Part shown: piece by piece, positions 25,617 through 33,233 of the stretch
How the letters are laid out: every line of letters starts with the position of its first letter
Position numbering within the stretch: the first letter of the stretch is position 1
Origin: Streptosporangium minutum
Lineage (GTDB): Bacteria > Actinomycetota > Actinomycetes > Streptosporangiales > Streptosporangiaceae
DNA: 64,000 nucleotides
Reading direction: 5' to 3'
NCBI RefSeq assembly: GCF_002149035.1
Contig: NZ_NGFP01000004.1
Coordinates: forward strand, 1-64,000
Notes under the pieces: model-generated
Told to the model about the DNA's origin: nothing
The model's input: the letters and a program-made list of their open reading frames with translations, nothing else
The model's database searches: none
Program-made: the position numbers and the translations under genes

Positions 25617-25935
25617 GGGACCTCCGCGATTCCCGGATCTCGGACCTTGATCGAGTGTCTGCCTCTGTCCTGGGAACGACAAGCCCCCCGGGCGGAACAG
25701 CGACGGAGCGAGCAGTCGCCAGGACCTGTGAACCACGATCTTTCAGGTGGCTTCGGAGCCGTCCGCCTTGCTGGTCGCCGCGGGTCCGGCTGTTCAGGCT
25801 CCTCCTGATCAGTCCGTGGTCGCCCGTTCGGGTGGCTCCCGGAAACCCGTTGGATCACCCGCTCGCGGATCGGCCCGATCGCGGGCCGTACTGACGGAGA
25901 AAGCTGGACGGTCGTGGCCTGGCCGTCGAACGAGG
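25617..25935. other. Intergenic region, no clear gene
   Basis: Nothing recognisable. The minus-strand frame from about 25950 (VAVTSFDGQATTVQ) has somewhat gene-like composition and directly follows the decayed toxin frame, but it has no good ribosome binding site and no family resemblance. This begins the accessory zone. Confidence 0.35.
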
Positions 25936-26190
25936 TCACGGCCACCCGACACGGATGAGGCACACCCCGCGTCGCTCATCCAGCACGATGTATGTCGCGA
26001 GACCACGTTCGCCGAAGGTGTGCGCGAGCATGTCCGCCTTGGGATCGGCCGGGTCGTACGGTTGCCTGCTCCGTGGTGCGACCTCCAGAACCGCGAGGAC
26101 GTAGGGCTCCTTCGGGGAGTTCGGCGGTTTACTCCTCAGCGGCCGGATCGAGCAGGACCCGGTGGACCTACAGGTCGGCCCCGCGCGCCA
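25936..26190 (-). pseudogene. Decayed toxin-like gene (paralogue of 29083-29343)
   Basis: The minus strand carries a broken copy of the toxin-like gene found intact at 29083. Two frames together recover it: VHRVLLDPAAEE, a TAA where the intact copy has Gln, TAELPEGALRP, then a frame change to LAVLEVAPRSRQPYDPADP, HTFGERGLATYIVLDERR. A second in-frame stop (TAG) lies further up. Two stops at Gln positions and a deletion make it non-functional. It follows the DUF6247 gene at 26191 in the same order as the other module. Confidence 0.7.
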
Positions 26191-26499
26191 TCAGGACTTC
26201 CCGCCGAGGCTTCCCCCGAGGGGTAGCTTGCCGACAGCGATCTGCTCAGCTTTGGCGCACATCCGGCGACGCCCTCCGGAGTCCTTCACCGAGTCGCACG
26301 CGGAGATCCACCAGCGGTGGACGGAGCCGTTCAGCGCACCGAGGTCCAAGCTCACTCGAACCTCATCGAGCACCGCCTTGAGCCCCGCGTCGAGAGCTCC
26401 GCGGTCCTGCGGCACGACCAGGGCGGCACGGATGGCTCGCAGGTTCTTCTCATATCGCCCCGCCTCCAGAGCTTCCTTCACGAAAACGCACGCCGGCAT
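26191..26499 (-). CDS. DUF6247 family protein, module 1 (putative antitoxin)
   Basis: The core EKNLRAIRAALVVPQDRGALD, then LKAVLDEVRVSLDLGALN, VHRWWISACDSVKD and GRRRMCAKAEQIAVG, matches the DUF6247 family and is about 80% identical by eye to the copy at 29599. Homology between the copies begins exactly at the EKN codons; upstream (MPACVFVKEALEAGRY) they are unrelated, and no ribosome binding site supports any start, so the 5' end may be recombined. DUF6247 genes commonly precede a small toxin-like gene; here that partner is decayed. Confidence 0.6.
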   Translation of the reverse strand: MPACVFVKEALEAGRYEKNLRAIRAALVVPQDRGALDAGLKAVLDEVRVSLDLGALNGSVHRWWISACDSVKDSGGRRRMCAKAEQIAVGKLPLGGSLGGKS

Positions 26500-26703
26500 G
26501 AACCGACGCCTGTCGACTGGATCGAACGGGCCGCGCGCGCCGTTGACCATGACGGGATCGAGACCGAGGCTCCCGCCGGCACGCTCGATTCCCGACCGCA
26601 ATGCTACGGACCGGGCCGGAAACCGGGTTCCCTCTGCTCAGAGCAGATCTGCCCCAGGCGGATCGTGTCGACGCCGGTCCGGATCGCCTCACATGATGGA
26701 CGC

Positions 26704-27330
26704 ATGAGCGGAGAATCGAATATTCCACTGTTCAATGCGCGGGTAAGACGCGAGCTCTACGACCAGCGTGTTCTCGTTCTCGACGGCCCCCTCGACGATG
26801 ACAACGGCACACTGCTGGCCACGCAACTGATAGCACTCGCCACGGAGGACGCGTCGACGGATATCGCACTGTGGATTCACTCGCCGGGCGGGTCGGTTCC
26901 CTCGATGCTCGCGATCCGCGACATCATCCGACTCATTCCCTGTGACGTATCGACCCTCGTGCTGGGCATTGCTTACAGCGCCGGGCAATTCTTGCTGTCA
27001 TCGGGGGCCCGAGGGAAGCGCCGGGCCCTGCCGCACGCACGTGTCCTGATGCACCAGGGCTCGGCGGGAATCGGTGGCACCGCAGTCGACATCGAACTGC
27101 AGGCCGGCGACCTTCGGCATACTCGCGACACGGTTCTCGGTCTTATCGCCGAGGACACGGGGCAGCCCGTCGAGCGCATATTCGAGGACTCTCTGCACGA
27201 TCGTTGGTACACAGCGCAAGAGGCACTGGACTACGGCTTCATAGATGCAATCGTGCAAAATTTCGACGAAATCGCGCCGCGCAATCGCCCACGGCTCGGA
27301 TTCGGCGTCACCGAAGGAGTCGACCAGTGA
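26704..27330 (+). CDS. ClpP-like serine protease subunit, catalytically complete
   Basis: A 208-aa ClpP homologue. Clp proteases form a two-ring chamber fed by a AAA+ unfoldase. Residues expected for catalysis are present: Ser92 in GIAYSAGQFLL (place of the usual GQAASMG), His117 in HARVLMHQ, and an Asp in the RIFEDSLHDRW segment. The handle region SPGGSVPSMLAIRDII is conserved. It starts ATG at 26704 and overlaps the second subunit gene by 4 bp (GTGA). Base composition is lower in GC than the neighbours (ATA, ATT and TAT codons), which suggests transfer. It is not the main clpP1P2 locus, which would be followed by clpX. Confidence 0.88.
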   Translation: MSGESNIPLFNARVRRELYDQRVLVLDGPLDDDNGTLLATQLIALATEDASTDIALWIHSPGGSVPSMLAIRDIIRLIPCDVSTLVLGIAYSAGQFLLSSGARGKRRALPHARVLMHQGSAGIGGTAVDIELQAGDLRHTRDTVLGLIAEDTGQPVERIFEDSLHDRWYTAQEALDYGFIDAIVQNFDEIAPRNRPRLGFGVTEGVDQ

Positions 27331-27917
27331 CCACATATACGATTCCGAACGTCATCACTCAGAATTCTCGTGGCGAGCGGATCATGGATGTCTACTCGCA
27401 CCTGCTCACCGAGCGAATCATCTATCTGGGCACCGCAATCGACGCGGGCGTCGCGAACGCGCTCATCGCGCAACTGATTTTTCTGGAGTCGGACAATCCC
27501 GATGCCGAGATACAGTTCTATATAAACTGCGAAGGCGGAGATCCGAGCGCGATGCTCGCGATATATGACACCATGCGCCATATCCGCCCGCGGGTTTCGA
27601 CAACCTGCATCGGACAGGCCGTCGCGGTGGGTGCCGTCCTTCTCGCCGCGGGTGCCGAAGGAAAACGTGCCGCTCTCCCGCACGCACGAGTGATCCTGCA
27701 CCAACCAGCTGCTCAGGGGCGCGGAACGATCCCCGATCTCATCTTGCAAGCCGACGAGGTCGTCCGTGTCCGAGCGGACATCGAGCGCATACTGTCACGG
27801 CACACCGGCCAGACGATCGAGACCCTACGCGCCGACACCGATCACGATCGCGTGTTCACCGCGACCGCGGCCTTGGAGTACGGGCTCCTCGATCAGATCA
27901 TCGAGGAGCGCTCATAG
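27327..27917 (+). CDS. ClpP-like subunit lacking the catalytic serine (ClpR-like)
   Basis: A 196-aa ClpP homologue with conserved fold: YINCEGGDPSAMLAIYDTM, GQAVAVGAVLLAAGAEGKR, HARVILHQP, and the tail DHDRVFTATAALEYGLLD. The position of the nucleophile in GQAxSMG is Ala100 (GQAVAVG), so the subunit should be inactive, while the His is kept. It is translated from a GTG that overlaps the stop of the intact ClpP gene. A mixed active/inactive ring, as in plant and cyanobacterial ClpP/ClpR complexes, is the natural reading. Confidence 0.85.
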   Translation: MTTYTIPNVITQNSRGERIMDVYSHLLTERIIYLGTAIDAGVANALIAQLIFLESDNPDAEIQFYINCEGGDPSAMLAIYDTMRHIRPRVSTTCIGQAVAVGAVLLAAGAEGKRAALPHARVILHQPAAQGRGTIPDLILQADEVVRVRADIERILSRHTGQTIETLRADTDHDRVFTATAALEYGLLDQIIEERS

Positions 27918-27944
27918 GCCGGTGGATAATCCCGGCAAGCCACG

Positions 27945-28301
27945 CTACGCGGCCAGAGCATACGCCGCCGAGCAGGTAGCACCTCTCGACGTGCTGTTCT
28001 GAGCAGACCGCAAGCTCTCGGCGACGGCAAGGGTCAGATCGACCAAGGTCACATCCAGCGCGCCGGCGACCGCAGCGATCATCTCGCTCGACGGCTCTTT
28101 GACGCCTCGTTCCATCTCGGAGAGATACTGCGGCGAGACTCCGGCGCGACGTGCCGTCTCGCTCAACTTCTCGCCCCGCTCGTGACGAAGACCTCTGAGA
28201 CGCTCACCGAGCGCGTGCCGCCACAGCGGCTCACGAGCGGGAGACGGCTTGGAGGTGGTCCGATCGATCGCTGGACGTGGCGGCGGGCTGGAAGAGGCCA
28301 T
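27945..28301 (-). CDS. XRE-family regulator resembling ClgR
   Basis: A 118-aa protein with one helix-turn-helix domain (about 28-92: LGERLRGLRHERGEKLSETA, AGVSPQYLSEMERGVKEPSS, IAAVAGALDVTLVDLT). The YLSEMERGVKEPSSEM stretch is close to ClgR, the actinobacterial activator of clp genes (YLSEVERGQKEASSEL from memory). It is convergent with the ClpP pair, 27 bp apart, so regulation of those genes is a reasonable inference. I found no clear ClgR box (GTTCGC-N5-GCG) before 26704. Confidence 0.8.
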   Translation of the reverse strand: MASSSPPPRPAIDRTTSKPSPAREPLWRHALGERLRGLRHERGEKLSETARRAGVSPQYLSEMERGVKEPSSEMIAAVAGALDVTLVDLTLAVAESLRSAQNSTSRGATCSAAYALAA

Positions 28302-28624
28302 GCCTCACCTTAGGTAGATGGCGCGTTCGAGTTCAGCCCGATCCGCGCAGAGCGGAATCGTCCCGGTCCCCTCCGGTCCGTCTGAGGGCGAATCACGCGC
28401 TCACCGAGTGGTCACCGTTGGAAGGACGTCGACCTCGTCCCGCCTGCCTCGTCCACCCTGGAGGGGCAACAGCCCGGGGACGGCGGTTCAAGGCCGTCTT
28501 CACGTGTACGTCAACCGGTAGACGTTCCTCGATCATTGGATGGCGACGGCCACAGACGGTCTTGAACCGCAGGAGCCGGGATGTCGGGCTTGCCCGGGAC
28601 GTGACAGAGGGGACGATCAGCCCC
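28302..28624. other. Gap without recognisable gene
   Basis: I see no coding signal, strong hairpin or repeat between the ClgR-like gene and the small membrane protein gene. Short frames on both strands lack ribosome binding sites. Confidence 0.4.
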
Positions 28625-28876
28625 CTACACCAGCCACCATGAAGCCAGCTCTTGCGATTGGCGATCATCCCGGAGCCGAGGCCCCCGCCGGAGGCCCAGA
28701 AGACGGCGCGGTAGGTGGTAAAAAACGGCAACGATCACGCTAGCGATCAGGAGAACGGAAAGCAGCAGGGCGCCCAAGATGATCACCGTGCGGACGGCCT
28801 CGTGGGCGAACCAGAGATAGATCTCCCCACTGGAGACGCCAGAGAGGGGAGCCTCGACTGTTTCCTCGGGTGACAA
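28625..28876 (-). CDS. 83-aa single-pass membrane protein
   Basis: The start is probably TTG at 28876, because GAGGAG stands 5 nt upstream. The product has an acidic N-terminus (SPEETVEAPLSG), one strong helix (VRTVIILGALLLSVLLIASVIVAVF, about 29-53) and a basic C-terminal tail (RRLLGLRRGPRLRDDRQ). No family is recognised. It lies between the ClpP cluster and the integrase remnants. Confidence 0.5.
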   Translation of the reverse strand: MSPEETVEAPLSGVSSGEIYLWFAHEAVRTVIILGALLLSVLLIASVIVAVFYHLPRRLLGLRRGPRLRDDRQSQELASWWLV

Positions 28877-28916
28877 AGTCGCTCCTCGTCATATGCGCCG
28901 TAGGTGCAGAGTGAGG

Positions 28917-29082
28917 GTATGAGGAGCTGCGGGCGCATGTGAAGGACTTCACCCAGGACGGCGACGAGGGACTGATCTTCGCGGGACCGGATGACGGGCC
29001 GCTCCGCAACACCAACTTCAACCGGCGCGTCTGGTCTCAGGCGCTCGTGGACGCGGGCCTTCCGTTACACGCAGGATCATGG
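28917..29082 (+). pseudogene. Integrase fragment A (catalytic-domain start)
   Basis: The frame YEELRAHVKDFTQDGDEG, LIFAGPDDGPLRNTNFNRR, VWSQALVDAGLP is the segment of a phage-type tyrosine recombinase that precedes the catalytic HxLRH motif. It breaks off after AGLPLH at about 29070, where the opposite-strand toxin-like gene begins. The matching 3' end lies at 29743-29912. No N-terminal half is present. Confidence 0.7.
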
Positions 29083-29343
29083 TCACTCAACACTGATGAG
29101 ATACGCCTCACGTTGCTCGTCCAGGACTACGTACGTCGCGAGACCCCGCTCGCCGAACGCATGAGTAAGCATGGTGGCCTTGGGATCAGCGGGGTTGTAC
29201 GGCTGACCGCTCCACGGTGCGACTTCCAGCAAGGTGAGCAGCTCGGCGAGTGGACGTAGCGCTTCCACGGGGATCGCAGCGATCTGCTCTTCGGCAAGAG
29301 GACCGAGTGTGATCTGTACACCCACGAGCGCCGAGTACCTCAC
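29083..29343 (-). CDS. Toxin-like protein of a DUF6247 module (module 2)
   Basis: An 86-aa protein starting GTG at 29343 (VRYSALVGVQITLGPLAEEQ) and continuing AAIPVEALRPLAELLTLLEVAP, SGQPYNPADPKATML and ERGLATYVVLDEQREAYLISVE. Size, the alternating strand pattern and the final YVVLDEQREAYLI strand suggest a RelE/ParE-like fold, but that is inference. It overlaps the DUF6247 reading frame and ends one or two residues earlier than related proteins normally do. It has a decayed paralogue at 25936-26190. Confidence 0.6.
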   Translation of the reverse strand: MRYSALVGVQITLGPLAEEQIAAIPVEALRPLAELLTLLEVAPWSGQPYNPADPKATMLTHAFGERGLATYVVLDEQREAYLISVE

Positions 29344-29599
29344 GCCACGGCCTTCCGGAGGAGACCGGCTCACCGGCAAGGACCTGCCCGGCTTTGGCAT
29401 GCATTCGGCGGCGTCCTTCTGGATCCCGCACCGAGTCACACGCGGAGATCCACCAACGGTGGACGAAGGCGTTCAGCGCACCGAGATCCGAACTCACTCG
29501 AACCTCGTCGAGCACTGCCTTGAGCCCCGCGTCGAACGCTTCGCGGTCCTGCGGCACGACCAGGGCAGCGCGGATGGCTCGCAGGTTCTTCTCAGGCAT
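29186..29599 (-). CDS. DUF6247 family protein, module 2 (putative antitoxin)
   Basis: The core MPEKNLRAIRAALVVPQD, LKAVLDEVRVSSDLGALN, VHRWWISACDSVRDPEGRR, GQVLAGEPVSSGRPWREVLG is a DUF6247 protein. An upstream ATG (29638) gives MTAQPQDFVPSRLTDA and then TGA, in a different frame, with the MPEKN start overlapping this stop; either translation re-starts here or the 5' end has a frameshift. The frame also runs on past the usual end (after about residue 90) across the toxin gene. It sits inside a broken integrase, in reverse orientation. Confidence 0.6.
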   Translation of the reverse strand: MPEKNLRAIRAALVVPQDREAFDAGLKAVLDEVRVSSDLGALNAFVHRWWISACDSVRDPEGRRRMHAKAGQVLAGEPVSSGRPWREVLGARGCTDHTRSSCRRADRCDPRGSATSTRRAAHLAGSRTVERSAVQPR

Positions 29600-29742
29600 C
29601 GGTGAGCCGGGAGGGCACGAAGTCCTGCGGCTGTGCGGTCATGCTGGAATCTTCTCTCCCTGCTCATAGCGCCTACAGACTCCTGATGGGATGGCTCAGG
29701 AATCCTGTCACGCGAGCGCGCGAAAATGAGGTGATGTGCGGC

Positions 29743-29912
29743 CGTAACACCTGGCCGCCCAGTCAGGCGTGGGTCTCGCCGACCTCAAGGCGCGGATGGG
29801 GCATGACAGCGACCGGACCGCGCTGATCTACCAGCACGCGACGCGGGACGCCGACCAGAAGATCGCCGACGCGCTGAGCGCACGCGTGGAGGCCAAGGGG
29901 AGGAAGAACTGA
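29743..29912 (+). pseudogene. Integrase fragment C (C-terminal catalytic end)
   Basis: The frame LAAQSGVGLADLKARMGHDS, DRTALIYQHATRDADQKIAD, ALSARVEAKGRKN then stop is the end of a tyrosine recombinase, with the catalytic His in RMGHDS and the nucleophile Tyr in IYQHAT. The preceding GRNTW codons look like the usual TGNTLAA with a frameshift. Fragment A lies 660 bp upstream, so the DUF6247 module appears to have replaced the middle. Confidence 0.7.
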
Positions 29913-29997
29913 GCCTCCCCTCGTAATGTGGAGACCGAATCAGGAGAGGTTTGGTCGTGGCAGCGGTCACGCGGCGGCGTTTGATCGGTGCCAGGGC

Positions 29998-30639
29998 CTA
30001 ACCCTCGCCCGGAGTGACAACGCCGGATTCGTACGCCAGGACCACCGCCTGGACCCGGTCGCGCAGCCCGAGCTTCGTCAGGATGCGCCCGACGTGGGTC
30101 TTGACCGTGGTCTCCGACAAGAACAGCTCGGCCCCGATCTCGGCGTTGGACGCGCCTCGGGCCAGGCTGAGGAAGACTTCACGCTCACGCTCCGTGAGCA
30201 CCTTGAGCACGGCGTCCGGGTCGGTGTCGGCCTTCGCGACGAGCCGCCCGATGAGCCGCCGGGTCGTGGCGGGCGCGATGATCGAGTCGCCCCGGTGCAC
30301 GTGCCGGATCGCAGCGATGATCTCCTCTCCCGGCGCGTCCTTCAGCATGAACCCGCTCGCACCGGCGCGCAGCGCGGCCAGGGCGTGCTCGTCGAGGTCG
30401 AACGTGGTCAACACCAGCACCTTCGGCGGGTCGTCCAGCCGCTGGATCTCCCGGGTGGCCGTGACACCGTCCATTCGAGGCATACGGATGTCCATCACCA
30501 CCACGTCGACGCGCCGCGACTCCAACGCCTTCATGGCCGCCAGGCCGTCAGCGGCCTCGGCGACCACCTCCACGTCGGGCTGGGACCTGACGACCATGGT
30601 CAGGCCGTTGCGCAGCAGCTCCTGATCGTCGACGATCAT
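29998..30639 (-). CDS. NarL/LuxR-family response regulator
   Basis: A 213-aa regulator with phosphoacceptor Asp50 in VVVMDIRMP, the KDAPGEEIIAAIRHV switch region, and a C-terminal LuxR helix-turn-helix (LTEREREVFLSLARGASNAEIG, TTVKTHVGRILTKLGLRDR). It starts at ATG 30639, overlapping the kinase stop by 4 bp. It is the third gene in a unit with the kinase and a polytopic membrane protein. Confidence 0.92.
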   Translation of the reverse strand: MIVDDQELLRNGLTMVVRSQPDVEVVAEAADGLAAMKALESRRVDVVVMDIRMPRMDGVTATREIQRLDDPPKVLVLTTFDLDEHALAALRAGASGFMLKDAPGEEIIAAIRHVHRGDSIIAPATTRRLIGRLVAKADTDPDAVLKVLTEREREVFLSLARGASNAEIGAELFLSETTVKTHVGRILTKLGLRDRVQAVVLAYESGVVTPGEG

Positions 30640-31910
30640 GATCCTGATGATGGGAGACTCCTCGGCTCATAGGGCACGGTAGCCGACAGTTCGAAGCCGG
30701 CGCCGGGGCGCCTGCCGGCCTCCAGGACGCCTCCCACCATGCTGAGACGTTCGCGCATCCCGGTCAGCCCGACGCCGGCCTCCTCGGCGAGCGGCCCGTC
30801 GCCGTCGTTCGTGATGGTGATGTGCAGTCCGTCCGGGCGCCACGTCAGCGTCATGTCGGCCGCGGCCGTCGCCCCCGCGTGCTTGATGACGTTGGTCAAC
30901 CCCTCTTGGATGACACGAAAGGCGGTCAGGTCGACCGCGGGGCGCAGCGGTCGGGAGTCCCCGACCTCCTGTACGGCGACGCGTACGCCCGCATCGCGCA
31001 CGTGGTCGAGCAGGTCGGAGAGGTCATCGAGGCCCGGTTGCGGAGCGGTGCCGCCGTCGGCGCGTAGCACGCCCAGGAGCCCGCGCATGTCGCGCAGGGC
31101 CTCGCGCCCGACCCCGGCGATGGTGGCGAACACACCCGCCCCGGGCGAGTCCGGATCGGACAGCCTGCCACCCTCCGCCTGGCTGACCATGACAGCGAGC
31201 GAATGAGACACCACGTCGTGCATCTCGCGGCTGATACGGTCGCGCTCCGCCCGCGCCGCCTCCTTCCGCTCCCGCGCACGGTCGGCCTCGGCGCGCTCGG
31301 CCTTCGCTCTGAGCTGGGACAGGAACAACCCCCGCATCCGGCTGAGGCGGCCCAGCGACCAGAGGCACACTGCCGCGGCGATCAGGCCGACCGACAGCCC
31401 GATCCGCCACGCGGCCAGCTCGTAGGAGCCCGACGAGCCGCCCCACGAGGCCGGATTCCACAGACGCGCCAGGACCAGGACCACACCCGTCAGGGCGACG
31501 GCCAGACAGACCAGGCTGGGCAGCAGGTCGAGCCGGCCGGACGCCGTGTAGAGCAGCAGTCCGAAGACCAGCGTGCTCGGCAGCAGCACCGCCGGATAGT
31601 AGGCGCCGCCCGGGTCGTTCAAGGGCGGCAGCGCCACCAGCAGCAGCATCGCCGCGGCGGCCAGTCCGTACGCCGCCAGTGGGCGCAGCCGACGCGGAAC
31701 GACGCAAGCATGCAGCACCAGCAGGCCGAGACCCGCGAGCAGGCGGGACGACAGAGGACTGTCCGAGGCCCGGAGCAGGCCCAACGAGACCAGTCCGAGC
31801 GGCAGGACGAGCAGGACGGCGAGTATGGCATCGGCGCTCACCTGATGCCGGTTGAGAAACGAGTCCATCGCGGCGCCGGCAGGGGACGGGGACTCTCGCA
31901 CACCCACCAT
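30636..31910 (-). CDS. Sensor histidine kinase, NarX/DesK-like, partner of the 29998 regulator
   Basis: A 424-aa kinase with six N-terminal membrane helices (about 27-190), a coiled coil, His231 in REMHDVVSHSLAVM, and an ATPase domain with FRVIQEGLTNVIKHAG and GVGLTGMRERLSMVGG. The ATG at 31910 is chosen because it overlaps the stop of the upstream gene (TAATG); an internal ATG at 31868 is possible. Its ligand is unknown; the upstream membrane protein may be a sensor partner or the exported function. Confidence 0.9.
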   Translation of the reverse strand: MVGVRESPSPAGAAMDSFLNRHQVSADAILAVLLVLPLGLVSLGLLRASDSPLSSRLLAGLGLLVLHACVVPRRLRPLAAYGLAAAAMLLLVALPPLNDPGGAYYPAVLLPSTLVFGLLLYTASGRLDLLPSLVCLAVALTGVVLVLARLWNPASWGGSSGSYELAAWRIGLSVGLIAAAVCLWSLGRLSRMRGLFLSQLRAKAERAEADRARERKEAARAERDRISREMHDVVSHSLAVMVSQAEGGRLSDPDSPGAGVFATIAGVGREALRDMRGLLGVLRADGGTAPQPGLDDLSDLLDHVRDAGVRVAVQEVGDSRPLRPAVDLTAFRVIQEGLTNVIKHAGATAAADMTLTWRPDGLHITITNDGDGPLAEEAGVGLTGMRERLSMVGGVLEAGRRPGAGFELSATVPYEPRSLPSSGS

Positions 31911-32923
31911 TATGGTCGGCGTGTCTGAGCGAGGTGCCGGCGGCGGGACAGGTACGCCAGCGCGGCCACCGCCAGGGCCGCGCCCCACAGCGGCCACAGC
32001 ATCTCCGGCAGCCAGGCGCCCAGCTCGTCGGTCGCCCCCGCCGGGCCAACCTGCTCGCCGGTGAGCTTCTTGCGGACATACATCAGTCCGGCGGAGGTGA
32101 TGGGGAGGGAGACGGCCAGCGCCGAGTAGGCCGGGAATCGCGCCGGAATCGGCCGCCCGCGCAGGAACGGCATCCAGCGCGGCCAGATCTCACCCCACGG
32201 CCGGACCAAACCGAAGGTCAGGACCGCGCCGAGGAGACCGAGCGTGCTGAGACCGGCGCCGATCGGGGTGATCTCGGCGATGTAGGCCAGGAACTGGTCG
32301 CTGATGCCGACGGGCACGCCCAGGAGCCAGCCGAAGCGGGTGACGGCGTAGACGACGGGGACGGCGACCGCGACAGCGGTCGCATACCACCCGATCCGTA
32401 GCGCGCCGGCGGCGCTGCCGGCCCGCCCGGGCCCTCCGATCAGCGCGCGCGTCCCCAAGAGCATCAGGCTGACGCCGGCCGCCATCAGGATGAGCAGGTT
32501 GACGCTCGGCCACGTCAGCATGGTCGCGATCACCGAGAACTCGGCCTGGCCGGCGAGCGCGGCAGCCAGCATCACCGGCAGGTACCCGGCGGTCATCATG
32601 ATGCGCACGTCGGGCAGGACCACTGCCAGGCCGACGCCGGCCACGACTGCCACGACGGCGGGGGCCCGGTTGAGCGGGCCTCTGGCGGCGAGCACGGCAA
32701 CGACGCCGGCCACCAGCGCCGACACCACCAGCACGCCCCCGCCCACCGCCGCCGGAACAGGGTCGAGCAGGGTGTTGCCCGCGCCCGCATGGCCGGCGTC
32801 GAACGGATATCCGGGCCCTCCGAAAACCCAGCGCAGGCCGAGGGCCAGATAACTCACCGACCAGACGACGATGATCAAGACCGGCACGATCGTACGGGGG
32901 CTTCCTGGAGGAGAGGTGTTCAC
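31910..32923 (-). CDS. Polytopic membrane protein of a two-component operon
   Basis: A 337-aa protein with about eight to ten membrane helices (for example IVPVLIIVVWSVSYLALGLRW, VLVVSALVAGVVAVLAARG and PLWGAALAVAALAYLSRRR). It starts at ATG 32923 and overlaps the kinase gene by one base (TAATG). Similar genes are seen before NarL-type systems in actinomycetes, but no function is known to me. The operon ends against the integrase remnants. Confidence 0.75.
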   Translation of the reverse strand: MNTSPPGSPRTIVPVLIIVVWSVSYLALGLRWVFGGPGYPFDAGHAGAGNTLLDPVPAAVGGGVLVVSALVAGVVAVLAARGPLNRAPAVVAVVAGVGLAVVLPDVRIMMTAGYLPVMLAAALAGQAEFSVIATMLTWPSVNLLILMAAGVSLMLLGTRALIGGPGRAGSAAGALRIGWYATAVAVAVPVVYAVTRFGWLLGVPVGISDQFLAYIAEITPIGAGLSTLGLLGAVLTFGLVRPWGEIWPRWMPFLRGRPIPARFPAYSALAVSLPITSAGLMYVRKKLTGEQVGPAGATDELGAWLPEMLWPLWGAALAVAALAYLSRRRHLAQTRRP

Positions 32924-33096
32924 GTGGCCTAATCTGCCGCTGCGGCGGTGCCCCGCACGTCGTCACCGGGTCTCGGCCGGGTCCTCCGGAGGTCGCGACA
33001 GCGTCGTCCCAGAGGAGGACCTCCCAGCCGCGGTGAGCTCGGGATGACGCTCGACCGCCCAGTCCGCGAGGGCGGGCCGGGGGCTCCCGCAGTTGG

Positions 33097-33198
33097 TTGG
33101 ACGGCGCCGAGACGATCTACCGTCTCCAGATCCGGCCCGTCATGCAGGAGGGCGCGACGGCGATGGACGGCCTCTTCGGAGGCGCACGAGGGGCGTAG
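33097..33198 (+). pseudogene. Integrase 3' tail next to the outer att copy
   Basis: The frame LDGAETIYRLQIRPVMQEG, ATAMDGLFGGARGA then stop looks like the extreme C-terminus of actinobacterial element integrases of the pSAM2 type (from memory, VYRKQIRPVIQTGA...MDRIF). It ends 58 bp before the partial tRNA copy at 33257, the position expected for an integrase at an att junction. All upstream parts are missing. Confidence 0.6.
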
Positions 33199-33233
33199 TC
33201 ACCCAGTTAGGCACTCAAGCCCGGTTTTCATGA

